DNA of 34,816 nt, from assembly GCA_030151565.1 (NCBI GenBank), contig JASLDM010000143.1:1-34816 (forward strand). Direction: 5' to 3'. The notes beneath the pieces were generated by a model. That model was not told where the DNA came from. It saw nothing but the letters and a program-made list of their open reading frames with translations, and did not search any database. Source of the stretch: Flavobacterium sp. GTDB lineage: Bacteria > Bacteroidota > Bacteroidia > Flavobacteriales > Flavobacteriaceae. Position 1 is the stretch's first letter. Each line of letters opens with the position of its first letter. This document shows, piece after piece, positions 15,168 to 23,345 of this stretch. The position numbers and the translations under genes are program-made.

Positions 15168-17876
15168 CTAAAACCATTGCCCAAAACGACGAACATAAAA
15201 TTTCTTCATCAATTGAGCGACAACGCAGTAAGAAAACAAAGTTAATACGAGCCATGGGAAATAAGACATAGGCAAAGGCACTAGTCCAACATAAGTTCCC
15301 AAAGGAGAAAACGGAATATAAATTCCTACAATCATAATTGTTGCAGTTAACAACAATACTGGCAAAGCTGCCGTACTTTGAATAAACGGTATTTTTTGAG
15401 TACGCAACATATGTACAACCAATGTTTGAGACAGCAATCCTTCAATAAACCAACCTGATTGAAATAAGGCTTGATGTTCTACACTATTAGCACCAATTAC
15501 ATACCAGAGTAAAGCAAAAGTAGTAATATCAAAAATCGAAGATGTTGGTCCAATCCAAACCATAAAACGACCTATATTTTTAGCATCCCATTTACGTGGT
15601 TTCTTCAAAAACTCAGGGTCCATCTTATCCCAAGGCAAAGACAGCTGTGAAATATCATAAAGCAAGTTTTGCAATAATAAATGGATCGCTAACATCGGTA
15701 AAAATGGAATAAAAGCACTGGCAATTAGTACCGAAAATACATTTCCAAAATTAGAGCTAGCCGTCATATTCAAATACTTAATGATGTTACCAAACGTCTC
15801 TCTACCAGTTAAAATTCCCTCTTCCAAAACCATTAAATCCTTTTCAAGTAAAATCATATCAGCAGACTCTTTCGCAATATCAGTTCCTGAATCTACAGAT
15901 ATCCCAACATCGGCATCGCGCAAGGCTGGAGCGTCATTAATTCCATCTCCAAGAAAACCAACGGTATGTCCGTTAGATTGCAAGGCTTTAAGAATTCTGT
16001 TTTTATCCATCGGTGTTAATTTTGCAAAAACAGTATGCGTTTCAACATTTGCTTTTAGTTCTTCATCCGACATACTTTCTATTTGATGACCTACCAACAA
16101 ACCTTGACTCATCAAACCTACATCATTACAAATCTTAGCCGTTATTACCGGATTATCTCCTGTCAATACTTTTACCGCCACCCCATTCTCTGCTAATGCT
16201 GCTAATGCTGGCGTTGTAGATGCTTTTGGAGGATCAATGAAAGTTAAAAAACCTTGAATAATCACATCTCTTTCATCTTCAATATTATAGTGATTTTTAT
16301 TCTCTTTTCGCGGAATATGACGCACAGCCAAAAGCAAAACACGATATCCTTTTTTGTTGAATTCTTCCGAAGTAGAAATCAAACGAGTGCGTAAATCTGC
16401 TGTCATTGGAGCAATTTCATCTCCCATATCTACATAACTAGCTATCGATAACATTTCTTCAACTGCGCCTTTACACACCAATGTATGAGCCCCTTTCTGA
16501 TCACTTACTACAACAGACAAACGACGTCTTTCAAAATCAAAAGGGATTTCGTCTATCTTTTTTCGATATTCAAAAGGGTCAATATCCTCACGATCTTCAG
16601 CAAAATTCAAAATAGCTTTATCCATCAGATTCTTCACTCCACTTTGATGAAAACTATTCAACCAAGCCCATTGTAAAATTCGATCATCATTGGCAACATT
16701 AACATCAAAATAATCACTGAGAACAATTTTATCCTGCGTTAAAGTTCCTGTTTTATCCGTACACAAAACATCCATTGCGCCGAGGTTTTGGATAGCATTT
16801 AAACGCTTTACCACAACTTTTTTGCGAGACATTGCAATTGCGCCTTTTGCTAAATTTGCACTTACAATCATCGGAAGCATTTCTGGTGTCAAACCTACAG
16901 CTACGGCTAATGCAAAAAGTACAGCTTCTAACCAATCTCCTTTAGTAAGCCCATTAATCAAAAAAACGATAGGAACCATAATGGCCATAAACCGAATCAA
17001 AAGCCAACTAACACTATTTACACCACGATCAAAAGCTGTTTCAGAACGAGTACCTACAATCGATTTGGCAAGTGTACCGAAATAAGTCCGAGATCCAGTT
17101 GCAATAACAAGCCCCGTAGCATGTCCACTTGAAACATTCGTGCCCATTAAGCACACATTATCCAAACTAAGGATGTCTGAGGGGTTTTCATCACCTTTCC
17201 CTACTTCTCCCCCAACTTTTGCTTTTATGTTGCTTAAAACGTCGTATTTTTCAACAGGAAGCGATTCTCCTGTAAGTGCGGACTGACTAACAAATAAATC
17301 TTTTGAAAACAACAAACGCATATCCGCTGGAACTAAATCTCCTGCCGATAAATGAACAATGTCACCTGGAACTAATAATTCCATATTGATCTCACGGTTC
17401 GCGCTTGATTCCGATGAAATAGATCTACGCGAAACATTAACTGTCGTTTTAACTAGCGATTTCAATGCCATAGCCGCTTTATTTGTACGAAACTCTTGCC
17501 AGAAACGCAACATTCCACTCAAAAAAATCATGGTCAAAATAATAACAACACCTGCTACTTCAGTATCATCTCCTTTTTGTTTTGGCAAAACATAATCCAT
17601 AAAAAAACTGATACCTGCCAAAACAAATAAAACAATGATAAATGGATTCTTAAAAGCCATCGCTAATTGAATAATTATTGAAGGCACTTTTTCTTGAGCA
17701 ACACTATTGATCCCATAATCATCCAATCGCTTTGTAGCTTCACCTTCAGTTAATCCTTCGTATTCGGAAGATAACTCTTTAAAACAGTTTTCAACAGATC
17801 GTTTGGAAGCTATCACAATTGGCAACTCTTTTGTTTTAAAATCGTCGCTCTTATTTAGTTTCTTATTTTTTTTCAT
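15168..17876 (-). CDS. mgtA: Magnesium-translocating P-type ATPase
   Basis: A P3B-type ATPase that imports Mg2+ across the inner membrane. The 902-residue length is normal. In order are the N-terminal cation-ATPase domain, TGES (202-205) in the actuator domain, the membrane motif PEMLP (331-335), the phosphorylation motif DKTGT with Asp374, the hinge motif GDGINDAPALRDADVG, and several C-terminal hydrophobic segments ending near residue 890. A possible 68-residue ORF lies 48 bases upstream on the same strand, and three 11-base direct repeats lie further upstream. No known Mg2+ riboswitch was recognised. The gene sits alone between nrdA and sufD. Confidence 0.95.
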   Translation of the reverse strand: MKKNKKLNKSDDFKTKELPIVIASKRSVENCFKELSSEYEGLTEGEATKRLDDYGINSVAQEKVPSIIIQLAMAFKNPFIIVLFVLAGISFFMDYVLPKQKGDDTEVAGVVIILTMIFLSGMLRFWQEFRTNKAAMALKSLVKTTVNVSRRSISSESSANREINMELLVPGDIVHLSAGDLVPADMRLLFSKDLFVSQSALTGESLPVEKYDVLSNIKAKVGGEVGKGDENPSDILSLDNVCLMGTNVSSGHATGLVIATGSRTYFGTLAKSIVGTRSETAFDRGVNSVSWLLIRFMAIMVPIVFLINGLTKGDWLEAVLFALAVAVGLTPEMLPMIVSANLAKGAIAMSRKKVVVKRLNAIQNLGAMDVLCTDKTGTLTQDKIVLSDYFDVNVANDDRILQWAWLNSFHQSGVKNLMDKAILNFAEDREDIDPFEYRKKIDEIPFDFERRRLSVVVSDQKGAHTLVCKGAVEEMLSIASYVDMGDEIAPMTADLRTRLISTSEEFNKKGYRVLLLAVRHIPRKENKNHYNIEDERDVIIQGFLTFIDPPKASTTPALAALAENGVAVKVLTGDNPVITAKICNDVGLMSQGLLVGHQIESMSDEELKANVETHTVFAKLTPMDKNRILKALQSNGHTVGFLGDGINDAPALRDADVGISVDSGTDIAKESADMILLEKDLMVLEEGILTGRETFGNIIKYLNMTASSNFGNVFSVLIASAFIPFLPMLAIHLLLQNLLYDISQLSLPWDKMDPEFLKKPRKWDAKNIGRFMVWIGPTSSIFDITTFALLWYVIGANSVEHQALFQSGWFIEGLLSQTLVVHMLRTQKIPFIQSTAALPVLLLTATIMIVGIYIPFSPLGTYVGLVPLPMSYFPWLVLTLFSYCVVAQLMKKFYVRRFGQWF

Positions 17877-17924
17877 ACTCTTTACTTTTAATAATTTTCA
17901 CACTATATAATCAACAAGGCTTAT

Positions 17925-18131
17925 TTATAAAATAAACCTGCAACTGACCGAAGGTGGTTCAAGAGTTTCATTACGTAAAAGAGTTCCAAAAGACAGTTGA
18001 AAATCATAGGTGCGATGTTCCAAAATCAAATCATTATTTTGAAACCAATCCCCCTGAAATAGTGCCACTAGAAAAACATTGCCGCGTTCAGATTTCTTAT
18101 AAAAAAAATGGAAATATATCTGTGTAAACAT
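17925..18131 (-). CDS. Small hypothetical ORF upstream of mgtA (68 aa)
   Basis: ATG 18131 opens a 68-codon frame on the mgtA strand, ending 48 bases before mgtA. The N-terminus is aromatic and hydrophobic (MFTQIYFHFFYKK); the rest (for example FQGDWFQNNDLILEHRTYDF) looks like coding sequence in codon choice and is less AT-rich than the surrounding intergenic DNA. I do not recognise the family. It could be a small protein co-transcribed with mgtA, a leader ORF, or the remnant of a larger gene. A weak promoter-like TAATTTAG lies just upstream. Whether it is a real gene is uncertain. Confidence 0.35.
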   Translation of the reverse strand: MFTQIYFHFFYKKSERGNVFLVALFQGDWFQNNDLILEHRTYDFQLSFGTLLRNETLEPPSVSCRFIL

Positions 18132-18233
18132 CACTACCTAAATTAATATTGTAGCAGTAATCCGAATCAAGTACGGTTCTTTTCTGCGAGTGCGAAATTA
18201 GAACCTCTTGAGACACAAAGGCCTTAGAAACCT

Positions 18234-18266
18234 ATTAGAATAAAATTAGAATAAGGTTAGAATAAG
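18234..18266. repeat. Three 11-base direct repeats
   Basis: ATTAGAATAAA, ATTAGAATAAG and GTTAGAATAAG lie head to tail, with a degenerate fourth unit (CTTAGAAACCT) at 18223-18233. An 11-base period places the units on one face of the helix, as in binding sites for OmpR/PhoP-type response regulators. They lie 358 bases upstream of mgtA and just behind the sufD terminator. Confidence 0.75.
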
Positions 18267-18281
18267 TAACTGTATTCCAAC

Positions 18282-18312
18282 AAAAAACCCAAAGCAAATT
18301 GCTTTGGGTTCA
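18282..18312 (-). terminator. Terminator of sufABCD
   Basis: AACCCAAAGC (18286-18295) pairs with GCTTTGGGTT (18301-18310) around AAATT. On the minus strand a T run follows, and it lies 27 bases past the sufD stop. Confidence 0.9.
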
Positions 18313-18338
18313 AAATATAAAAAATAAAACAAAACATA

Positions 18339-19667
18339 CTAAATTTCAAATCCGATGTTTACACCCAATTTATGAGCAATTACATTAGAAATGCGTTTTT
18401 TAAGATCTGGAATTTTAATGCTCGACATTACTTCATCAGTAAATGCATACATCAATAATGCCTTTGCTTCCTTTTTAGGAATTCCACGTTGCTGCATATA
18501 AAATAAAGCCTCATGATCCAACTGTCCAATAGTACAACCGTGAGAACATTTAACATCATCAGCAAAAATCTCTAACTGAGGTTTTGTATTAAGAACAGCC
18601 TTATCGCTCAACAATACGTTATTGTTTTGTTGAAAAGCATCTGTCTTTTGAGCCTCAGAATGCACGTAAATCTTCCCGTTGAAAGCAGATGAAGCCTGAT
18701 CGTCATAAATCCCTTTATAGTTTTGATGACTCTCACAATTCGGTTCAATATGATCTACTAATGTATAGTGGTCAACATGTTGCTTACCTCCTATTAAAGT
18801 AATCCCTTTCAAAGTACTATCGATACGCTCACCGCGTTGATAGAAATTTAAGTTATTACGTGTAATTTTTCCTCCAAAAGAGAAAGTATGTACTGAAACA
18901 CGACTTTCTTGTTTTTGAACGATATATGTATTGTCTACTAAATTAGCATCCTGAGTATCATTTTGCAATTTATAATAGTCAACGATAGCGCGTTTATGTG
19001 CAAAAATTTCAGTTACAGCATTTGTCAAAACAGTTGTCTCAGTCAAGTTTTGATGACGCTCCAAAATTTGTACGTGTGCATTTTCTGCAACAACAATTAA
19101 GTTACGAGGCTGCACAAACATTGCTTTATCTTCACTTGTAGTGAAATAAATAATTTCAATCGGTTTAGCAACAACCTTACTCTTAGGAATATTTACAAAT
19201 GCCCCTTCTGCAGCATAAGCAGTATTCAAAGCAGTTAAGCTATCCTCTTGATCTGCAATCTGATTATAGTAAGTATCAATAATCATTTTGTATTTAGGTT
19301 TGCTTAGAGCCGAAGACATCAAGCAAATATCCAAACCATCATGAGTAGTTGATGATAAATGAGAGCTAAATACCCCATTGATAAACACCAATTTATAGGT
19401 ATCCGTATCATTTAAGAAATATTTTTTAACCTCATTAAAAGCAATTCCCTCTTCAGTTGCCTTCGGAAAAATGCTAAAATCTGTTTTCAGTAAAGCATTT
19501 AATGAAGTAAACTTCCAAGCTTCTTCTTTCTTAGTAGGAAATCCTTTTTCTTCAAAAGTCTTTAAAGCATTTAATCGGATATCGTGCAAAGAAGCATTTG
19601 CTTCTGCATCGATACCTTGTTCAAAAGCAATAAATGACGATACTAGTTTTTCTTTTAAATGTTCCAT
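18339..19667 (-). CDS. sufD: Fe-S cluster assembly protein SufD
   Basis: SufD is a scaffold subunit of the SufBC2D complex. The 442-residue protein has the SufBD beta-helix core with the conserved block DVKCSHGCTIGQLD, in which Cys374-Ser-His376 matches the CSHG motif whose His takes part in cluster building in E. coli SufD. The N-terminal helical part includes KKEEAWKFTSL, typical of SufD. It is the last gene of sufABCD, 46 bases after sufC, and is followed by a terminator, so sufS is not read from this transcript. Confidence 0.95.
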   Translation of the reverse strand: MEHLKEKLVSSFIAFEQGIDAEANASLHDIRLNALKTFEEKGFPTKKEEAWKFTSLNALLKTDFSIFPKATEEGIAFNEVKKYFLNDTDTYKLVFINGVFSSHLSSTTHDGLDICLMSSALSKPKYKMIIDTYYNQIADQEDSLTALNTAYAAEGAFVNIPKSKVVAKPIEIIYFTTSEDKAMFVQPRNLIVVAENAHVQILERHQNLTETTVLTNAVTEIFAHKRAIVDYYKLQNDTQDANLVDNTYIVQKQESRVSVHTFSFGGKITRNNLNFYQRGERIDSTLKGITLIGGKQHVDHYTLVDHIEPNCESHQNYKGIYDDQASSAFNGKIYVHSEAQKTDAFQQNNNVLLSDKAVLNTKPQLEIFADDVKCSHGCTIGQLDHEALFYMQQRGIPKKEAKALLMYAFTDEVMSSIKIPDLKKRISNVIAHKLGVNIGFEI

Positions 19668-19713
19668 AATTAAGCGTTGTAAAATTAGAATGATGCGTAA
19701 ATAAAGGGTCGAA

Positions 19714-20463
19714 TTACTTCAATTCCTCTTTAATCCAATCGTATCCTTTTTCTTCTAATTCTAAGGCCAATTCTTTTCCTCCTGATTTTACAATTTTTCC
19801 GTCCATCAATACGTGCACAAAATCAGGCACGATATAGTCTAATAGTCTTTGATAGTGCGTAATAACAACTACAGCATTATCTTGACTTTTTAATTTGTTT
19901 ACTCCATTAGCTACAATACGTAATGCATCGATATCTAAACCAGAATCTGTTTCATCTAAAAAAGCTAATTTTGGTTCAAGCATTGCCATTTGAAAAATCT
20001 CATTACGTTTTTTCTCTCCTCCTGAAAAACCTTCATTCAATGAACGAGATAAAAATTTACGGTCAATTTCTAATAATTCAGCTTTTTCTTTAATCTTTTT
20101 CAACATCTCACTCGCAGGCATTTCTTCTAAACCTTGCGCTTTTCTAGTTTCGTTGATCGATGTTTTGATAAAGTTAGTTACCGATACTCCTGGTATCTCT
20201 ACCGGATATTGAAAAGATAAAAACACACCTTTATGTGCACGCTCATCTGGTCCTAATTCAGCTAAATCTTCTCCAGATAAAATGATCTCCCCTTCCGTAA
20301 CTTCAAAATCTTCATTTCCTGCAACCACAGAAGACAAAGTACTTTTTCCAGCACCATTTGGTCCCATAATCGCGTGTACTTCACCTGCGTTAACTTCTAG
20401 GTTAATCCCTTTTAATATCTCTTTGCCATCAATATTGGCGTGTAAATTTTTTATTTGTAACAT
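19714..20463 (-). CDS. sufC: Fe-S cluster assembly ATPase SufC
   Basis: The ABC-type ATPase of the SufBCD scaffold, acting in the cytoplasm and not as a transporter. The 249 residues contain Walker A GPNGAGKST (34-42), the signature FSGGEKKR (146-153) and the SufC-typical Walker B LAFLDETDSGLD (166-177). It lies 139 bases after sufB and 46 bases before sufD. The sufB-sufC gap contains a small dyad (CGAAG...CTTCG near 20560-20580) that might process or attenuate the message. The call is secure. Confidence 0.97.
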   Translation of the reverse strand: MLQIKNLHANIDGKEILKGINLEVNAGEVHAIMGPNGAGKSTLSSVVAGNEDFEVTEGEIILSGEDLAELGPDERAHKGVFLSFQYPVEIPGVSVTNFIKTSINETRKAQGLEEMPASEMLKKIKEKAELLEIDRKFLSRSLNEGFSGGEKKRNEIFQMAMLEPKLAFLDETDSGLDIDALRIVANGVNKLKSQDNAVVVITHYQRLLDYIVPDFVHVLMDGKIVKSGGKELALELEEKGYDWIKEELK

Positions 20464-20602
20464 GCTGTTTTAATATATTTTAAACTTTAAACTTGGAGTT
20501 TTTTCTACTACCGCCTTTAAATAATCTTATAAACTTGGGTTCCTTGGTTTTCTTATCGAAGCTTAATAATTAACTTCGTTGATTCCTTCAAAATTTTTGG
20601 GT

Positions 20603-22051
20603 TTATCCCACAGATCCCTCTAAAGAGATTTCTAATAATTTTTGTGCTTCTACTGCGAATTCCATTGGAAGTTTGTTTAAAACTTCTTTAGAGAATCCAT
20701 TAACTATCAAAGCAATTGCTTTCTCTGTTGGGATTCCTCTTTGATTACAGTAAAAAATCTGATCTTCTCCAATCTTACTAGTTGTAGCTTCGTGCTCAAT
20801 TTGAGCCGTAGTATTTTTAGCTTCAATATATGGGAACGTATGTGCGCCACATTGATTCCCCATCAATAAAGAATCACATTGAGAAAAGTTACGAGCATTC
20901 TCCGCTCTTGGCCCAACTTGAACCAACCCTCTATAACTATTGTGAGATTTTCCAGCAGAGATTCCTTTAGAAATAATAGTCGATCGAGTGTTCTTTCCTA
21001 GGTGAATCATCTTTGTTCCTGTATCCGCTTGTTGATAATTGTTAGTTACCGCAATCGAATAAAACTCTCCAATAGAATTATCTCCTTTTAAAACACACGA
21101 TGGGTATTTCCAAGTAACTGCAGATCCTGTTTCAACTTGCGTCCAAGAAATCTTTGCGTTCTTTTCACATAAACCTCGTTTTGTAACAAAGTTAAAAACA
21201 CCACCTTTACCTTCGCTGTTTCCAGGAAACCAGTTTTGAACTGTAGAATACTTAATCTCAGCATCGTCCAAGGCAATCAATTCTACCACAGCAGCATGCA
21301 ATTGATTCTCATCTCTAGAAGGTGCTGTACATCCTTCTAAATAAGAAACATAACTGCCTTCGTCAGCAATAACCAAAGTTCTTTCAAATTGTCCCGTTCC
21401 AGCTTGGTTGATACGGAAATACGTAGAAAGCTCCATTGGACAACGCACTCCCTTAGGAATATAACAGAATGATCCGTCAGAGAAAACAGCAGAATTTAAT
21501 GCTGCATAGAAATTATCTTTTTGCGGAACTACAGTACCTAAATATTTTTTAACTAATTCAGGATGAGTATGAACTGCTTCAGAAATTGAACAGAAAATAA
21601 TTCCTTTTTCTGCCAATGTTTCTTTAAAAGTAGTTGCTACAGATACAGAGTCCATAACAATATCAATAGCAACACCAGCTAAGCGTTTTTGCTCTTCTAA
21701 AGAAATTCCTAACTTATTAAAAGTATCTAATAATTCTGGATCTACCTCATCTAAGCTTTTAAATTGATCCTTTTTCTTAGGTGCAGAATAATATGATATA
21801 GCCTGAAAATCAGGTTTTTCATAATGAATATTTGCCCATTCAGGTTCAATCATCTCTTTCCAAACCTTAAAAGCCTCCAAGCGCCATTCTGTCATCCATT
21901 CCGGCTCTTCTTTTTTCTTGGAAATTGCTTTTACAATATCTTCATTTAATCCAATTGGAAATGTTTCCGACTCTATATCAGTATAGAAGCCATATTCATA
22001 TTCCTTCGTTTCCAACTCTTTTTTGAGTTCTTCCTCCGTGTATTTACTCAT
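20603..22051 (-). CDS. sufB: Fe-S cluster assembly protein SufB
   Basis: The main scaffold subunit on which the cluster is built. The 482-residue protein is of full length. The C-terminal core carries RNFSQCDSLLMGNQCGAHTF, where Cys392 and Cys401 are conserved; Cys401 is near the position of the essential Cys405 of E. coli. Another Cys pair is in LCEKNAK and KYPSC. It follows sufA after 96 bases. Together with SufC and SufD it should form the SufBC2D complex fed by the distant SufS and SufE. Confidence 0.96.
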   Translation of the reverse strand: MSKYTEEELKKELETKEYEYGFYTDIESETFPIGLNEDIVKAISKKKEEPEWMTEWRLEAFKVWKEMIEPEWANIHYEKPDFQAISYYSAPKKKDQFKSLDEVDPELLDTFNKLGISLEEQKRLAGVAIDIVMDSVSVATTFKETLAEKGIIFCSISEAVHTHPELVKKYLGTVVPQKDNFYAALNSAVFSDGSFCYIPKGVRCPMELSTYFRINQAGTGQFERTLVIADEGSYVSYLEGCTAPSRDENQLHAAVVELIALDDAEIKYSTVQNWFPGNSEGKGGVFNFVTKRGLCEKNAKISWTQVETGSAVTWKYPSCVLKGDNSIGEFYSIAVTNNYQQADTGTKMIHLGKNTRSTIISKGISAGKSHNSYRGLVQVGPRAENARNFSQCDSLLMGNQCGAHTFPYIEAKNTTAQIEHEATTSKIGEDQIFYCNQRGIPTEKAIALIVNGFSKEVLNKLPMEFAVEAQKLLEISLEGSVG

Positions 22052-22147
22052 ATTTTTTAATACTAAAAAGCGATAACTTTCTGGTATGCTTTGTTAAAAT
22101 AATTATTTATACCTGTTGTTCTATTCTTTAAAATCTCAGGCTTTTGA

Positions 22148-22477
22148 TTATAGTGAAAAACTTTCTCCACATCCACAAGTCCTACTAGCATTCGGATTGT
22201 TGAAATGAAACCCTTTTCCATTTAAGCCTCCAGAATATTCTAAAGTAGTACCTACTAAATATAAGAAGCTCTTTTTATCTACGGCAATTTTAATTCCGTT
22301 ATCTTCAAAAATTTTATCGTCCTCCCCGGTATTATGGTCAAACTTTAAATCGTAAGAAAGTCCGGAACATCCGCCACTTTTTACACCCACTCGAACATAG
22401 TCTTGGGCTGCGTCAAAACCCTCATCTTCCATAAGAAGGGCTACGCGCTTTCTTGCTGTATCTGAAACTTTTATCAT
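22148..22477 (-). CDS. sufA: A-type Fe-S carrier (SufA/IscA/ErpA family)
   Basis: A small A-type carrier that receives clusters from SufBCD and passes them to target enzymes. The 109 residues include the three family cysteines: Cys37 in SGGCSGLSY, and Cys101 and Cys103 in TCGCGESF at the C-terminus. It is the first gene of sufABCD and has a perfect TAnnTTTG element 32 bases upstream. SufA is chosen over ErpA or IscA from the operon context. Confidence 0.93.
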   Translation of the reverse strand: MIKVSDTARKRVALLMEDEGFDAAQDYVRVGVKSGGCSGLSYDLKFDHNTGEDDKIFEDNGIKIAVDKKSFLYLVGTTLEYSGGLNGKGFHFNNPNASRTCGCGESFSL

Positions 22478-22508
22478 GATCTATCTGGATTTGTTCTAAA
22501 TCTAAACG

Positions 22509-22516
22509 CAAATATA
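22509..22516 (-). promoter_or_regulatory. -7 promoter element of sufABCD
   Basis: The minus strand reads TATATTTG, a perfect TAnnTTTG match, 32 bases before the sufA ATG. No TTG was found at the -33 distance. A nested dyad lies just upstream at 22554-22591. Confidence 0.6.
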
Positions 22517-22553
22517 CCACAAAAAAATGGTTTTATCGCATCGCTAACATTTT

Positions 22554-22591
22554 TATAACTAATGCTTTAATAGTTTAAACTTATAGTTATA
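22554..22591. promoter_or_regulatory. Nested dyad upstream of sufA
   Basis: TATAACTA (22554-22561) and TAGTTATA (22584-22591) form a perfect 8-base inverted repeat. Between them lies the 10-base palindrome AGTTTAAACT (22572-22581). The position, about 40-75 bases upstream of the sufA -7 element, would suit a regulator site. It does not match the palindromes near sufS. Confidence 0.35.
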
Positions 22592-22969
22592 TCTCCCTCA
22601 AAAACAAAGGTTTACACCTTATCCTCTAAAACGATAACTTCCTGTTACACAAATAATTCTATCTAAAATAAAACTAATACTAACCGATAGTATCAAAATA
22701 TGATAAATATCATTTTATATTATATTCAATTATATTAAATGCATAATCGAAGATTACATAAAAAAACACCATTTACACTTGCCCTTTTCTTAATTTTATT
22801 AGCTTTCAAAAGTTGGATTGCTAATCCAATATTTCGCCAAATTATCATTTTTTAATACCTTGTGAGGGACGAAACTTGCTTTTAAAAAAATTCTTTTTCG
22901 ATTTGCTTTTCAGCCACACGTTCATTTAGTCTACCATTTTAGAGAAATAATTTGGACCTAGATCAGGTC

Positions 22970-23044
22970 TTGTTCGGGTCTCCTTCGGAAAACAGCCCTC
23001 AAACCCGAGTAAACACTGGACACTTCCGAAGCGCATCCGAACAA
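22970..23044. repeat. Two-stem inverted repeat in intergenic region
   Basis: TTGTTCGG (22970-22977) pairs with CCGAACAA (23037-23044), and CTTCGGAA (22983-22990) pairs with TTCCGAAG (23024-23031). The two perfect 8-bp stems are separated by a symmetric 5+5 internal loop, with a 33-base apical loop. The region is more GC-rich than its surroundings. It shares TCCGAACAA with the right flank of the hairpin at 614-680, which hints at a dispersed repeat family. Confidence 0.65.
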
Positions 23045-23102
23045 ATCAAAAAAACAAACCTATAAAACACTGATTATCAATTGATTATTTTAAAAAAACT
23101 AT

Positions 23103-23127
23103 CAAAAGTGAGCAAAAGTGAGCAAAA
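23103..23127. repeat. 10-base tandem repeat, 2.5 copies
   Basis: CAAAAGTGAG occurs twice head to tail, followed by CAAAA. Confidence 0.85.
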
Positions 23128-23143
23128 TATATCATTTACTATC

Positions 23144-23157
23144 AAAATGATCATTTT
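23144..23157. promoter_or_regulatory. 14-base palindrome
   Basis: AAAATGATCATTTT is a perfect palindrome about 145 bases upstream of the MBL gene promoter. It could be a regulator site, but AT-rich DNA produces such dyads by chance fairly often. Confidence 0.3.
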
Positions 23158-23290
23158 AAAAAATAAAACATAGCTATAGCAGTAAGTTTGCTAAACATCA
23201 CTAAAGTAGTATGGCAACAGCTTGCAGAATTTCAAAAAAAACTAAAAAGATTAAAACAACACGTTTAAAAATCGAGATTTTAAGATAAAA

Positions 23291-23320
23291 TTGGTGCTTC
23301 TTGAGAATTTCCTTACTTTG
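23291..23320 (+). promoter_or_regulatory. Promoter of the MBL-fold gene
   Basis: TTG (23291-23293), 19 bases, then TTACTTTG (23313-23320), one mismatch from TAnnTTTG. It is 25 bases before the start codon. Confidence 0.6.
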
Positions 23321-23345
23321 CACTGAGATAACAAACTAGAATATT

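Larger units (their letters stand above)
22592..23290. other. Gene-free AT-rich region between sufA and the MBL gene
   Basis: I see no convincing gene here on either strand. A 38-codon frame at 22739-22855 (+) with a hydrophobic middle is the longest with ATG but has no promoter match. The region contains the hairpin at 22970-23044, the tandem repeat at 23103-23127 and the palindrome at 23144-23157, which are listed separately. No tRNA or known ncRNA was recognised. Confidence 0.6.

Noticed and set aside
15781..17595. Several plus-strand frames of 60-100 codons inside mgtA
   Set aside because: They are antisense to a complete, well-conserved P-type ATPase and show no protein family features.
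17877..18338. Mg2+ riboswitch (M-box or mgtL type) before mgtA
   Set aside because: No M-box core and no Pro-rich leader were recognised in this stretch.
22739..22855. 38-codon ORF with a hydrophobic middle in the sufA-MBL gap
   Set aside because: No promoter match was found, and short frames with Leu/Ile/Phe runs arise easily in AT-rich DNA. Kept only as a note.
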